Below, piece by piece: positions 1 through 9,146 of a stretch of DNA of 64,000 nt (its first letter is position 1; each line of letters begins with the position of its first letter). Below the pieces are notes generated by a model that was not told the DNA's origin, did no database searches, and worked only from the letters and a program-made list of their open reading frames with translations. Position numbers and translations under genes: made by a program. Origin of the DNA: Kineothrix sp. IPX-CK (GTDB lineage: Bacteria > Bacillota > Clostridia > Lachnospirales > Lachnospiraceae); the NCBI RefSeq assembly GCF_039134705.1, contig NZ_CP146256.1:3782001-3846000 (forward strand), written 5' to 3'.

Positions 1-926
1 AGCTTCAGCATTCCTTGCTGCACCGACTCTCCGCTGACATCTCTGGAGGTGGTATTTTTCTTCTTGGCTATCTTATCGATCTCATCGATGAATATAATAC
101 CTCGCTCGGCTCTCTCCACCTCGTTGTCCGCCGCCGCAAGCAGCTTGGATACTACACTTTCGATATCATCCCCGATATAACCGGCTTCCGTAAGCGAAGT
201 TGCGTCTGTTATCGCTAACGGCACATCCAGAAGTCTCGCTAAAGTCTTAACGAGGTATGTCTTGCCGCTTCCCGTAGGCCCCAGCATAAGAATGTTGGAT
301 TTCTCGATTTCTATTTCATCCATCATTCCCGTAAAAACGCGCTTGTAATGATTGTATACCGCAACGGAAATAATCTTCTTCGCCTTCTCCTGCCCTACCA
401 CATATTCGTCTAGCTGCGCCTTTATTTTATGGGGCGCAGGAATGTTTTTAATATCGAGTACCGGCTCTACCACTTCCCTTGGCTTCTTCTTTTTCAGCTT
501 CTGCTTGTTGGGAATGCCGCCGTCTCCCTGCAGATCCGCCAGATTTACAAAACTGATGTTAGGGATTCCTTTTCCTTTATTTAGTTTGTCCAATTCTCCG
601 TTTAGATTGGTATTGTTCAGCATGCCCTGATAATCGAACTGGCTGACCGTATCCATAGTCTTGTGCATACAGTCGTTGCATACGGATATGTTGTTAGGCA
701 ATTTGAACATCTTACCCGTCTTGCTCTCCGGTCTGCGGCAGATGAAGCAGACGTCTTCATATTCGCTTTCCTTTTTCTCGTCAGACTTTTTCTCTTCGGA
801 TTTCATTTCCTCCAAAGCACTGTCATTTCCCTTTTCGGAATCATTCTTTTCCATATTTTCTTCGGGATCTTCATTAGAAAATGCTTTTACTTCTTCCTCA
901 TAACCTTTATTATCAAAATCGCTCAT
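1..926 (-). CDS. clpX: ClpX, ATP-dependent Clp protease ATPase subunit (3' end outside window)
   Basis: AAA+ unfoldase that recognises substrates and feeds them to ClpP in the cytoplasm. The first 308 residues are visible. A four-cysteine zinc-binding domain lies at about residues 60-86 (CFIC then CNDC), Walker A GPTGSGKT at 216-223, and Walker B IIFIDEID near 290; the C-terminal part runs off the left edge. The zinc domain is preceded by about 58 acidic, low-complexity residues, and the linker to the AAA+ domain is also long, so Walker A sits roughly 100 residues later than in textbook ClpX. The ATG at 926 is supported by AGGA six bases upstream; an internal ATG in this tail has its GGAGG only two bases away, too close. 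It has its own promoter. Identity is secure from the motifs. Confidence 0.93.
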   Translation of the reverse strand, partial: MSDFDNKGYEEEVKAFSNEDPEENMEKNDSEKGNDSALEEMKSEEKKSDEKKESEYEDVCFICRRPESKTGKMFKLPNNISVCNDCMHKTMDTVSQFDYQGMLNNTNLNGELDKLNKGKGIPNISFVNLADLQGDGGIPNKQKLKKKKPREVVEPVLDIKNIPAPHKIKAQLDEYVVGQEKAKKIISVAVYNHYKRVFTGMMDEIEIEKSNILMLGPTGSGKTYLVKTLARLLDVPLAITDATSLTEAGYIGDDIESVVSKLLAAADNEVERAERGIIFIDEIDKIAKKKNTTSRDVSGESVQQGMLK

Positions 927-963
927 TTTATTTCCTTCGCTCCTTGTACTTCATTTATCAGCA

Positions 964-985
964 CGAATATAATATACTATATTCG
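964..985. promoter_or_regulatory. Inverted repeat in the clpX leader
   Basis: Perfect 8-bp arms, CGAATATA and TATATTCG, separated by six bases. It lies between the clpX -10 box and the start codon, in the position of an operator or a leader hairpin. It does not look like the usual CtsR direct repeat. Confidence 0.45.
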
Positions 986-1007
986 CATATTGAATTTACT
1001 GATTTTC

Positions 1008-1036
1008 ATTATACGGCATCCATAAATGTTGCACAA
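1008..1036 (-). promoter_or_regulatory. clpX promoter
   Basis: On the minus strand TTGTGC (1031-1036), a 17-base spacer, then a perfect TATAAT (1008-1013), about 80 bases upstream of the clpX start codon. Confidence 0.65.
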
Positions 1037-1081
1037 GTTAACATTTTCTAAATTGCCCGTTAGTTATTTTATAAATTTATT

Positions 1082-1113
1082 AGAAAAAAGCGGTTATTTT
1101 AAAATAACCGCTT
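1082..1113 (-). terminator. Rho-independent terminator after htrA
   Basis: A perfect hairpin with 13-base arms (AAGCGGTTATTTT and its complement) followed on the minus strand by a run of T. It begins about 10 bases after the htrA stop codon and insulates clpX from htrA. Confidence 0.9.
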
Positions 1114-1123
1114 CATCCACTAT

Positions 1124-2668
1124 TTATTCATTATCGCTTGTATCATTACTATTTGTATCATTACTATTTGTATCATAGGCTGCATACTTTTCACCCAGCG
1201 TTACGGTGACTGTCTTACTTTCCCATCCGGTGGGACTGCCCTGCATAATCGTTACATCGATGGTATCGCCTGCGGAATAATATTCCATAACACTCAAGAG
1301 GTCTTCCGCCGTGGTCACTTTATTACCGTCGAATTCCGTAATAATATTGCCTTTCTTGATCCCTGCCGCTTCTGCTGCAGTTCCTTCATATACCTGAGAT
1401 ACATATACGCCCTTAGGCATACCGTAAGTCTGTGCCATTTCATCCACTACAGTAAGAGGAGAGAGCCCAAGATAACCCTTATTTTCTTCCGTTACTTTTG
1501 TTCTCGTCTCTTTTAACATCAAATCTTCAATAATCGGTTTGGCGGCTGAAATGGGGATTGCATAACCCATGCCTTCTATTGCATCTCCACCGATTTTATT
1601 AGAGTTAATCCCGATTACCTCGCCTTTCAGATTGAGCAGAGCTCCGCCTGAGTTACCTGGATTGATAGCCGCATCGGTCTGTATAAAGGTGGTGTCCGAC
1701 TCGGAAGAGCTGCTGCTACTCGGACTGGATAAATCGATAACTCTGTTCACAGCACTGATTACACCTACCGTTACGGATTGGCCATAGCCCAAAGCATTAC
1801 CGATAGCTATTGCCGGTTCTCCTACAATAAGGCTGTCGGAATCGCCAAGAGCTGCAACTGCAATGGCATCCCTTGTGGTCGCACTAAGGCTTTCCAAAGG
1901 CACTGCAATGACCGCCAGGTCCATATCTGCGTCAGTTCCTTTTATCTGAGCTTCCGCTTCCGACTCGTCGGCGAACTGTACCTTCAGCGTATCTGCGCCC
2001 TCTACCACATGATAGTTGGATACGATAAGAAGCTCCGTATCGCTTTCGCCCACAATAATTCCTGACCCTGCTGCCGTAGCTTCACTCTGCATGGACTGAC
2101 CAAAAAAGGTAGTCATCGTCTCCGTATAAGTATTGTTAATGGAAACGATTGCCGGCATAACATTCTTTGCCACATCGCTGACATCGGTAACTATGGCTGT
2201 CGCCGGCTCGGTAGTGTCAATGCTTTTCGCCGTCTCAGCAATGGCATTCGCAGTATCTTTCGCTGACTCTACTGTTTCTGATGCCGCTGTTACCGAGGAT
2301 CTGGTAAGCGCTCCCGTGGTGGATTCCACCGCGAAGAAACCGAGTCCTGCACAAACTCCGAAAAATAATCCGAGTCCTATGGCTGCTGCCGTCTTCTTCA
2401 AATAGCCGCCGCCCTTCTTTTCTTTCTTCTCTTTCCCCGGCTGATGATTTCCGCCGTCTCCTGCGCCGTTTCCCTGACGATAAGCGTTCTCCATATAATT
2501 ATAGTTATTGCCATAACGATAACTGCCGTTACCATAACCGGAAGTATTTGCATTATTATAACCTGTGCTCTGTCCGCTGAAATTGCCGTTGCCGGATGAA
2601 ACGTCTCTTGCCGTACCATCAACTACATTTTTGTTTTCGTAATCATTCGGATAATTATTCTCATACAT
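1124..2668 (-). CDS. htrA: HtrA/DegP-like membrane-anchored serine protease with PDZ domain
   Basis: Surface quality-control protease of the S1C family, 514 residues. The N-terminus is an 85-residue Asn/Gly/Tyr-rich cytoplasmic tail, then a Lys-rich stop and one membrane segment (about 92-113). A trypsin-like domain follows with the catalytic triad visible as His220 (SNYHVV), Asp250 (DLAV) and Ser340 (NPGNSGG). One PDZ domain occupies about 400-490, and the tail ends in short repeats of N-S-N-D-T. A serine tract near 315-324 interrupts the loop before the active-site serine. The ATG has a GAGGG site about eight bases upstream. It is a single-gene unit closed by a strong terminator. The substrate is unknown; a role in secreted-protein turnover is inferred from the family. 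Confidence 0.93.
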   Translation of the reverse strand: MYENNYPNDYENKNVVDGTARDVSSGNGNFSGQSTGYNNANTSGYGNGSYRYGNNYNYMENAYRQGNGAGDGGNHQPGKEKKEKKGGGYLKKTAAAIGLGLFFGVCAGLGFFAVESTTGALTRSSVTAASETVESAKDTANAIAETAKSIDTTEPATAIVTDVSDVAKNVMPAIVSINNTYTETMTTFFGQSMQSEATAAGSGIIVGESDTELLIVSNYHVVEGADTLKVQFADESEAEAQIKGTDADMDLAVIAVPLESLSATTRDAIAVAALGDSDSLIVGEPAIAIGNALGYGQSVTVGVISAVNRVIDLSSPSSSSSSESDTTFIQTDAAINPGNSGGALLNLKGEVIGINSNKIGGDAIEGMGYAIPISAAKPIIEDLMLKETRTKVTEENKGYLGLSPLTVVDEMAQTYGMPKGVYVSQVYEGTAAEAAGIKKGNIITEFDGNKVTTAEDLLSVMEYYSAGDTIDVTIMQGSPTGWESKTVTVTLGEKYAAYDTNSNDTNSNDTSDNE

Positions 2669-2770
2669 AACAATTCCCTCTTTCCTTTCCTTAATCTTTG
2701 AACTCAGTATATTCGGGAATTGTGTTCTTTTTGTGATGAAAATATGCGTTTTTTGTTAACGTTTTTTTCA

Positions 2771-3733
2771 TCATTCAAAATTTTTGCCTGATCTTATCCG
2801 CTTCTCCTGTTCCCAATATTCCTTGTTCATCGTAAACCTTAAAATAAGCTTCACCGGAAGCTTCCGGTAATTCTTACCAAGAGCAAAACCGGCGTAACGG
2901 CATGCACTGTTAAAATAAAAAGTCGGAATCTGGCTTCTATAACCCTCCTGCCATAAATGTCCGGTCATTTTTTTTACCAGAGCGATCCCCTCCTTTTCGG
3001 AAGTTATCCCTTCGAACACCTCCGGGTGCTGAGCCTGAGATACACCCAAGTCAAAATTCCGGTGGAACTGCTGTCTGCCTGTATAGTTATGGGAGTGAAT
3101 CACCCTTGCCTGGGCGGCATATGCCACACGGTATCCCGCCTTTATCGCTTTGGCCGCATATAGCATATCCTCATTAAAAATTGTATATTTGACAAATCCT
3201 CCCAAAGAATCGAAGATGTCCCTCTTATATGCCGCGCACGCGTTAGAGCAGAAATAGGCTTTTATCCCCAGTCTCTCTACATCCGCTGAGGACTTTTCCA
3301 CACTTGTCTCCGGATAATTGAAAGCTCTGGTAAAGCGTTCCATTTCATTACAGTCCTTTGCCGGTAGCTGCCTTGCATAAGAGACCGCCGTCCCCTCTTT
3401 TTCCAGAGGCCGGATGAGATTCTCCAGCAGGTGCTCATCCTCCGGGAGCGCATCCTGCGTCATCATAACGAAGATGGGGGCTTGCGATTTTTTCACACCG
3501 CGGTTTCTCGTATCTCCATGATTAAATTCTTTTTTGGACAAGTGAGTCACATGTACATTTCCGTACTTTTCAACAAAAGGAGTTCCATATACCAATCTGT
3601 CAAAATATTTTTGCTCCGTATTCATTATAATTATCTTTCCTACCGGAACCGTCTGCTTCTCCAGCTTATCTATTAACGTAAAAAATGTTTTATCCGGCTT
3701 ATATACAGGAATAATTACATCGATTTCATTCAT
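2771..3733 (-). CDS. GT2 family glycosyltransferase, rhamnosyltransferase-like
   Basis: Cytoplasmic GT-A fold glycosyltransferase, about 320 residues. The opening strand IDVIIPVYKPD, a DTRNRG segment and a late acidic motif (FNEDMLY) match GT2 enzymes related to rhamnosyltransferases, which add a deoxyhexose from dTDP-rhamnose to a growing glycan. An in-frame ATG lies 24 bases further upstream at 3757 but has no ribosome site; the ATG at 3733 follows GGGAG and GGAG and starts exactly at the first strand, so I prefer it. It is the most downstream gene of the polysaccharide block and is separated from the LCP gene by a terminator, so it probably has its own promoter, which I could not place. 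Family is clear; donor sugar is inferred. Confidence 0.85.
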   Translation of the reverse strand: MNEIDVIIPVYKPDKTFFTLIDKLEKQTVPVGKIIIMNTEQKYFDRLVYGTPFVEKYGNVHVTHLSKKEFNHGDTRNRGVKKSQAPIFVMMTQDALPEDEHLLENLIRPLEKEGTAVSYARQLPAKDCNEMERFTRAFNYPETSVEKSSADVERLGIKAYFCSNACAAYKRDIFDSLGGFVKYTIFNEDMLYAAKAIKAGYRVAYAAQARVIHSHNYTGRQQFHRNFDLGVSQAQHPEVFEGITSEKEGIALVKKMTGHLWQEGYRSQIPTFYFNSACRYAGFALGKNYRKLPVKLILRFTMNKEYWEQEKRIRSGKNFE

Positions 3734-3776
3734 TCGTCTCCGTCTCCCTCTCGCCATTTGATCATTTCCCGATTTT

Positions 3777-3812
3777 AATAAAAAGGACCTGCTCTCTTTC
3801 TCAGGCCCTTTT
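3777..3812 (-). terminator. Terminator after the LCP gene
   Basis: Minus-strand hairpin AAAAGGGCCTG / CAGGTCCTTTT (one G-T wobble, ten-base loop) followed by a T-rich run, about 36 bases past the LCP stop codon. A small second stem-loop with 8-bp arms (3825-3842) lies between them. Confidence 0.8.
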
Positions 3813-3848
3813 ACATTTATTAGTGTTACTGTTCACAGTAACGTATAA

Positions 3849-4976
3849 TTACTTAATATATGATCTCGTATCGCTCTTTATCTTATCGCTGTATGTCTGT
3901 ACGTCCGAGGATACGGTGTAAGTTTCATCGAACAGGAACTGATGCAGCCATTCCACATTTTCCTTCAAATCCAGAGGGATAACGCAGCTTCCCTTGGAAC
4001 CGATGGTTCCCGTGGTTCTGTACTGCTCGTCGGGGAATCCCGCCTGGCCAACAATGTTGTATTTACTTATACCGCCCAGCAGCTCTACGATTTCCGTCAA
4101 GTCCAGTGAGGTATAAACCTCGCTGAATACATCATTAGCGATTTCATTCAGTGTTGCCGGCGAAGCAGTCTTCGCTTTCTCCGCAACCGCCATCAATACC
4201 TCTCTCTGGCGCTCGGCTCTCTTGAAGTCATCACCCGCAGTATAACGGATTCGGCAATATGCCGTAGCCTGAAGACCGTTGAGGAGCTGATAGCCCGTCT
4301 CCGTCACTTCATTATAAGTACGCTTCAAGTCCTCTGCCATTGTAAACTGATAGCTGTTCAAGTGGTGAATCTCCGAACTGTCCACATCAATCATAATACC
4401 GCCCAGTGCATCGATGGTATCCGTCAGTCCGGCAAAGCCTACCGTTACGAAGTCGGTAATGTTCATATCCAGATTCATGTTCAACATGTTGATGGCCATC
4501 TCCGGGCCACCCTTCGCATAAGCGGAATTACATTTATTATAAGTATCGTTGCTCAGATTCAAATAGGTATCGCGATACACGGAAACCAGTTTGCAGTCTC
4601 CCGTATCCTGATTGATTGAAGCTATCATGATCGTATCGCTTCGCGTATTCTTCGTCAACGCTCCCGTCGTGGAATCCACACCGAACAGAGCTATGTTCCG
4701 GTAGCCCTTCATATTGGTTGTTTCTTCACGTTCCTTGACCTCTTCATTGATAACTAATTCGTCCGCATTCAGTTCCACCTTGCCGACTTTTTCTCCCTTA
4801 AGTACACCGTACAATACTACGACCATAACGAGTAATACGAATATCTCCACGATAAAAAGAATTATCTTTTTCCTCTTTTTCTTCTCTCTTTCTTTTGCAG
4901 ACATCTTCTTTCCCTTGCTATTTCCTGAAGACTTAACGCTTTCACTGTTTCTGCTCTTCTTTGAATTTGTAGCCAT
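3849..4976 (-). CDS. LytR-CpsA-Psr (LCP) family cell-wall polymer ligase
   Basis: LCP enzymes move a lipid-linked glycan onto peptidoglycan MurNAc outside the membrane. The 375-residue protein has a basic cytoplasmic tail, one membrane segment (about 38-57), then an LCP domain: NIALFGVDS near 95, a conserved Asp/Arg core around RSDTIMIASI, and VSVYRDTYL about 25 residues later, all typical of the pyrophosphate-binding site. ATG codons lie at 4982 and 4976; AAGGGAG ends one base before the first and seven before the second, so the second is chosen. Being next to the initiating sugar transferase suggests that it attaches the polymer made by this locus. Confidence 0.92.
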   Translation of the reverse strand: MATNSKKSRNSESVKSSGNSKGKKMSAKEREKKKRKKIILFIVEIFVLLVMVVVLYGVLKGEKVGKVELNADELVINEEVKEREETTNMKGYRNIALFGVDSTTGALTKNTRSDTIMIASINQDTGDCKLVSVYRDTYLNLSNDTYNKCNSAYAKGGPEMAINMLNMNLDMNITDFVTVGFAGLTDTIDALGGIMIDVDSSEIHHLNSYQFTMAEDLKRTYNEVTETGYQLLNGLQATAYCRIRYTAGDDFKRAERQREVLMAVAEKAKTASPATLNEIANDVFSEVYTSLDLTEIVELLGGISKYNIVGQAGFPDEQYRTTGTIGSKGSCVIPLDLKENVEWLHQFLFDETYTVSSDVQTYSDKIKSDTRSYIK

Positions 4977-5097
4977 TTCCATTCTCCCTTATCTTCTTGC
5001 AAATTTACAGCCTATACATAAATAAACTTTATAATTTAATAAGAACCTCTTAGTGATGTTCATATTACGCACTTTCAGTAAACTTTTTAATAGAAAT

Positions 5098-6507
5098 CTA
5101 ATAAGCATTTTTATTAATAAACCCTTTAAATACAGTTAAAAACATAATCTTTATATCCAGACCCATTGTCCAGTTTTCTATATAAAATATATCGTATTCG
5201 ATACGCTTTCTTATGGAAGTATCACCTCTATAGCCGTTGATCTGTGCCCATCCGGTAAGCCCGGGACGCACCTGATGTTTGATCATATAACGCGGAATCT
5301 CTTCCCTGAACTTTTCAACGAACAGCGGCCTTTCGGGCCTGGGCCCTACCAGACTCATTTCTCCTGCCAAGATATTAAAAAGCTGCGGCAGTTCATCAAG
5401 GCTCGTCCTCCTGAGAAGCTTGCCCACCTTCGTCACACGGGGATCATCCTTTACCGTCCATGCCTTCTGTTCCTGAGAAGTCTTCTGTAGTTCCATAGTG
5501 CGGAACTTATACATCTTAAACGGTTTATTGTGAAGTCCAACTCTTTCCTGCTTGAAAATCACCGGTCCACGACTGGTGCACTTTATGAGAAGAACGGTTA
5601 CCAGCATGATCGGTGAAGAAATGATGATTCCGCAGAACGAACCGACCACATCCACTGCGCGTTTCGCCACCCAGTTCAAAGTATTCGTCAGCGGCACGTA
5701 ACGGATATTAATAACAGGAAGCCCCATCAAATCCTCCGTATACGGCCTGCTGGGCACAAGGCTGTTATAGTCGGGAATAAATTTCGTATGCACACCGGAT
5801 TTTTCACATAAATCCACGATCCGCTCCAATCTGTCGTAATCCTCCAAAGCAAGCGTGACCGCGATTTCATCCAATTTGTTTTCGGGCAGTATATAAAGCA
5901 AGTTGTCGATTCTTCCTAAAACCTTTACACCCTTATACAAGGTTCCTCCGGGAACTCTGTCATCCAATATTCCTCTTACCACATATCCCCATTGGGGATT
6001 CGCGTTAATTCGCGTAATATATTCCTCCGCTGCACGGGAATATCCTACTAACAGAACATACTTTAGATTATACCCTTTTTTGCGGAAATATTGCAGACCA
6101 TTTCGAATCATTGACCGGGACAAGGTGGTCAAAATAATATTGATTACATAAAAAATAAAAATAAGGGAACGCGAAAAATGCTCCTGTTTAACAGCAAACA
6201 ACATTACCATGAAAAGAAATACGCCTACAGTATTCGCCTTAAAGATACTGGATATTTCATACTTCCTTCTCGTTGCCCGCTTAGGTGTATACATATTAAA
6301 AAAGTAGTATAGTAAAACGTATCCGGGCACAATAAAATAAAGCGCACTGAAGTATGTCGCTACGGACAACGCAGTGACGCCCGGCTCTGTATTCGCAAAT
6401 GGCGTTTTAAATTTAATGAGCCATGCAAGTGAATAGGAAAGTGCTACGACAACCGCATCCACCAGCAGGTGTAATCTATTGAAATACCTTTGGTTATCCT
6501 TTATCAT
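5098..6507 (-). CDS. Undecaprenyl-phosphate sugar-1-phosphate transferase (WcaJ/WbaP type)
   Basis: Initiates polysaccharide synthesis by moving a sugar-1-phosphate from a nucleotide sugar to undecaprenyl phosphate at the inner membrane face. At 469 residues it has the full long-form layout: four or five membrane segments in the first 130 residues, a central Rossmann-like region (from [14 protein letters not shown]), a fifth membrane segment near 275, and the catalytic bacterial sugar transferase domain with [26 protein letters not shown] and RPGLTGWAQ. The donor is commonly glucose or galactose in this subgroup, but it cannot be told from sequence alone. It has its own promoter and lies just upstream of the LCP gene. 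Confidence 0.92.
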   Translation of the reverse strand: MIKDNQRYFNRLHLLVDAVVVALSYSLAWLIKFKTPFANTEPGVTALSVATYFSALYFIVPGYVLLYYFFNMYTPKRATRRKYEISSIFKANTVGVFLFMVMLFAVKQEHFSRSLIFIFYVINIILTTLSRSMIRNGLQYFRKKGYNLKYVLLVGYSRAAEEYITRINANPQWGYVVRGILDDRVPGGTLYKGVKVLGRIDNLLYILPENKLDEIAVTLALEDYDRLERIVDLCEKSGVHTKFIPDYNSLVPSRPYTEDLMGLPVINIRYVPLTNTLNWVAKRAVDVVGSFCGIIISSPIMLVTVLLIKCTSRGPVIFKQERVGLHNKPFKMYKFRTMELQKTSQEQKAWTVKDDPRVTKVGKLLRRTSLDELPQLFNILAGEMSLVGPRPERPLFVEKFREEIPRYMIKHQVRPGLTGWAQINGYRGDTSIRKRIEYDIFYIENWTMGLDIKIMFLTVFKGFINKNAY

Positions 6508-6537
6508 ATCTTCACCAAATTTCCTATACTGCTAAAC

Positions 6538-6566
6538 ATTTTACAATATTATTACAAAAAGTACAA
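6538..6566 (-). promoter_or_regulatory. Promoter of the initiating sugar transferase
   Basis: Minus-strand TTGTAC (6561-6566), 17-base spacer, TAAAAT (6538-6543), about 30 bases upstream of the start codon and immediately behind the stop of the preceding glycosyltransferase. It marks a transcription start inside the locus. Confidence 0.6.
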
Positions 6567-6586
6567 CTTAATTTTCTATAAATAGA

Positions 6587-7585
6587 CTATCCCTTTGCTC
6601 TTCGAAATATGTTTATCCAAAGCTCTAACTGGATTTTCACATAACTTTGCCAATTTTTCGTTTCAAACCGTACCTTGTTACGTCGTCCCGTTTTGGAAAA
6701 AGACAGTTTAAAACCCTCTGCCAATCCCAAAAGATACGATTTCCCCATACCCTTTTTAATAAAGAACATAAACTTCACTAAAAAGCCCGGCGCAAGAAGC
6801 GGCAGGTTAAAAAGCACCTGCAATAATGGCATATTTTTATATATCAGGTAAATGCTGTTTCTGGATGAAAGCTTCACCTTGAATTCATTATATCTGGATC
6901 CGCTGGATCCGCTGCCCGCGTGATAAACCACGGCTTCAGGCGCAAAATAATTACGAAGTCCAGAGAGTTTCGCCCGATATCCTATATCTATATCCTCTAA
7001 ATAAGCGAAGTGGTTTTCGTCGAAATAACCGATTTTTTCAAAAGCTTCCCGTTTATAAATGGCAGCGCCCGCACAGGAAGAGAATATCTCCGCCGCTTTG
7101 CCATAACGGCTCTTTTCTTTTCCCTTTCCAAGAGAAAAAGCCCAGCCAAGAGCGCAGTATAGGTCTCCTGCACTATCGATAAGGTCCGGCTCCTTCATGG
7201 ACAGCATCTTTGCACTCACAGAAAAAGCATCTCCATTTTTTCTTATGGCCTTTTCCAGCGCTTCTACAAAATGCGGCTCCACCTTCGTATCGTTGTTGAG
7301 CAGAATGACAAACTCCGTCACCGCCGCTTTTATTCCCGCATTCACGGCAGCGCTGAAGCCTTCGTTCCTATCAAAACATATTATCTTTGCCTGAGGATAG
7401 TTCTCCTTCACAAGCTTAATACTTTCATCGGAGGAACCGTTATCCACCACTATTACCTCAGGAATCTTTGTCCCCTTATAAAGTGCTTCCAGACAGTCTT
7501 CCATATATTTCATCCCGTTATAATTGGGTATTACTACTGTCGACTCCATATATTTCGCCACAATCCTTTTTACGTCTATTGTCAT
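6587..7585 (-). CDS. GT2 family glycosyltransferase
   Basis: GT-A fold enzyme of 332 residues. STVVIPNYNGMKYMEDCL, the VDNGSSD nucleotide-binding segment, LLNNDTKV (DxD-like, metal and donor binding) and a later YLEDIDIGYRAK acceptor-side acidic motif are all present. Members of this group are often rhamnosyl- or galactosyltransferases of surface polymers; the linkage cannot be read from sequence. The start codon lies one base after the stop of the upstream glycosyltransferase gene, so the two are probably translationally coupled. A second ATG at codon 12, just before the first strand, is an alternative start with no better ribosome site. Confidence 0.88.
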   Translation of the reverse strand: MTIDVKRIVAKYMESTVVIPNYNGMKYMEDCLEALYKGTKIPEVIVVDNGSSDESIKLVKENYPQAKIICFDRNEGFSAAVNAGIKAAVTEFVILLNNDTKVEPHFVEALEKAIRKNGDAFSVSAKMLSMKEPDLIDSAGDLYCALGWAFSLGKGKEKSRYGKAAEIFSSCAGAAIYKREAFEKIGYFDENHFAYLEDIDIGYRAKLSGLRNYFAPEAVVYHAGSGSSGSRYNEFKVKLSSRNSIYLIYKNMPLLQVLFNLPLLAPGFLVKFMFFIKKGMGKSYLLGLAEGFKLSFSKTGRRNKVRFETKNWQSYVKIQLELWINIFRRAKG

Positions 7586-7586
7586 T

Positions 7587-9002
7587 TTACTGCGCTGTTA
7601 TCTTTACCGATGCTTCCGGCATAAAAACAACAGTATAACCCATTTTCCTCACTCGTTTGCAAAAATCCATGCTCAATTCCCTGAGTACTGTATTTTCAGC
7701 GCCGATACCGGACCACATGCAATATCCGGTACGCTCATTTTCTGCATATGGTATGCCAAAGGTCTCCTCGAACAAGCTCCAAAGCTCTTTCTTCACCTTC
7801 ATGCAGCGCACATCTACGGCATACGCTTCCTGGAGAAGGGTGGCTCTATGCATATAGCCGCTGTATTCCTTATGAAGTCCTTCATATATTGAGACACCGT
7901 TTTCATCGTATATGCCCCCTGCTATCTTTCCTCCGGTCTTAAGTATTTTTCCTCCGATAACTCCTACCTCCGGTCTTTGTGAGAAAATACCGCCTTCATA
8001 TGTTATCCGGTAGAAACCCAGATGTCTGCTATCCGATACTGATGCTTTCCATCCGCAGCTGTTTATGAAATCCTGTACGGCACGCCTTCCGGCATCATAC
8101 GCATACCTCTTACTTTCAGGGTTCTCCGCTGTAGACTGGGTATGGCATCGCCAGTGATACAGCACCTTGGGAACATGAACTACTGCGGTTCTCCCGGCAT
8201 TCTCACATTCCCGCATAAGATCCCTTCTCTGATCCTTCGTCTCGTAGAGAAGCCTTCCTGTCGCACGCAGTACTAAATCGAAATCTTGTGCTCCGTCATA
8301 TTCCGGCCGGAAACCAAGGGTTTTGATAAGGCTGCTCTTCATGACTAGAAAATGGCAGACATAATTATTGGACAATAGCAAATCAACGTTCAAGTCCGGC
8401 TTGAAATGGGGTTCGTAGAATTCCGTACAGTCCCCGTTTCCTTTATCTTCATCGGAATACAGCATCCATGCAGTATTCCCGTTCTTTTCATTTTCAGCTA
8501 TGGCTTTCGCCATCTCGTATAATGCATCGGGCGTCAGGACATCATCATGATCCAGCAGTCCTACATATTCTCCCTCCGACTTTGCCAGCGCTGCGTTTGT
8601 ATTCGCAGAAATCCCTTTGTTTTCTGCTATCCTAACGTAACGAAGCCTTTTGTCATCATATGTCTCTATTACTTCTTTTACCCGCCCCGAGGCGCTTGCG
8701 TCCGCTACGATCAACTCCAGCCTGGAATAAGTCTGATTCAGGACGCTGTCCACCATTTCCCGAAGATATTCCGGATTCGTTTCATAGGCGGGCACAAGGA
8801 TGCTGAAGGTATACGGATACCTTTCCGCCTCCTTTCTCTGCTGTTTCTTTTCCTCCTCCGAAGGTTCCCGGTAGCTGTAGTTCGCCGCTTTTTCCCTTGC
8901 CAGCCTTTCCGTAACCGCATAATATGCGCTTTTAGGTCCATTTTTCTTCAGATAATAAAAAGCCTTCTTCCAATTGCTCTTTTTCAAAATAGAGTTCCCC
9001 AT
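7587..9002 (-). CDS. GT2 glycosyltransferase with a truncated second GT2 domain
   Basis: A 471-residue protein. The N-terminal half is a complete GT2 domain (FSILVPAYETNPEYL, LIVADASASG, LLDHDDV, then YSDEDKG and HFKPDLN). The last 125 residues resemble only the back half of a second GT2 domain, from the strand after the DxD motif (EVGVIGGKI) through the AVDVRCMKVKKELW acceptor segment; its nucleotide-binding front is absent. The open frame continues upstream to a GTG at 9134, but the first start with a ribosome site (GGAAGG nine bases away) is the ATG at 9002, which gives the usual N-terminus of such enzymes. It lies between pgcA and another GT2 gene in the main locus. Donor and acceptor are unknown. 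Confidence 0.85.
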   Translation of the reverse strand: MGNSILKKSNWKKAFYYLKKNGPKSAYYAVTERLAREKAANYSYREPSEEEKKQQRKEAERYPYTFSILVPAYETNPEYLREMVDSVLNQTYSRLELIVADASASGRVKEVIETYDDKRLRYVRIAENKGISANTNAALAKSEGEYVGLLDHDDVLTPDALYEMAKAIAENEKNGNTAWMLYSDEDKGNGDCTEFYEPHFKPDLNVDLLLSNNYVCHFLVMKSSLIKTLGFRPEYDGAQDFDLVLRATGRLLYETKDQRRDLMRECENAGRTAVVHVPKVLYHWRCHTQSTAENPESKRYAYDAGRRAVQDFINSCGWKASVSDSRHLGFYRITYEGGIFSQRPEVGVIGGKILKTGGKIAGGIYDENGVSIYEGLHKEYSGYMHRATLLQEAYAVDVRCMKVKKELWSLFEETFGIPYAENERTGYCMWSGIGAENTVLRELSMDFCKRVRKMGYTVVFMPEASVKITAQ

Positions 9003-9146
9003 CTTCATTAACCTTCCGAATACGTTCATAGTATAGGGACTGCCGCATATAAGCTTACGCCATGGGCGAAAACCGTCTATACGACAGTCCTTATAATTAC
9101 ACGTTAATATAGAACAAAAGTGTGCTGCGTGCACTCTCCTATTACA

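Noticed and set aside
3825..3842. Small palindrome GTTACTGT/ACAGTAAC near the LCP stop
   Set aside because: Only eight base pairs, next to a clear terminator; GTTACTGTTCAC also occurs at 49490, but with no shared context, so likely chance.
9003..9134. Longer glycosyltransferase start at GTG 9134
   Set aside because: The added 44 residues do not look like GT2 sequence and a ribosome site supports the ATG at 9002.
9003..9146. Possible structured RNA in the gap between pgcA and the glycosyltransferase
   Set aside because: Only a six to eight base pair closing stem (GGACTG/CAGTCC) with a long unstructured loop; not convincing.
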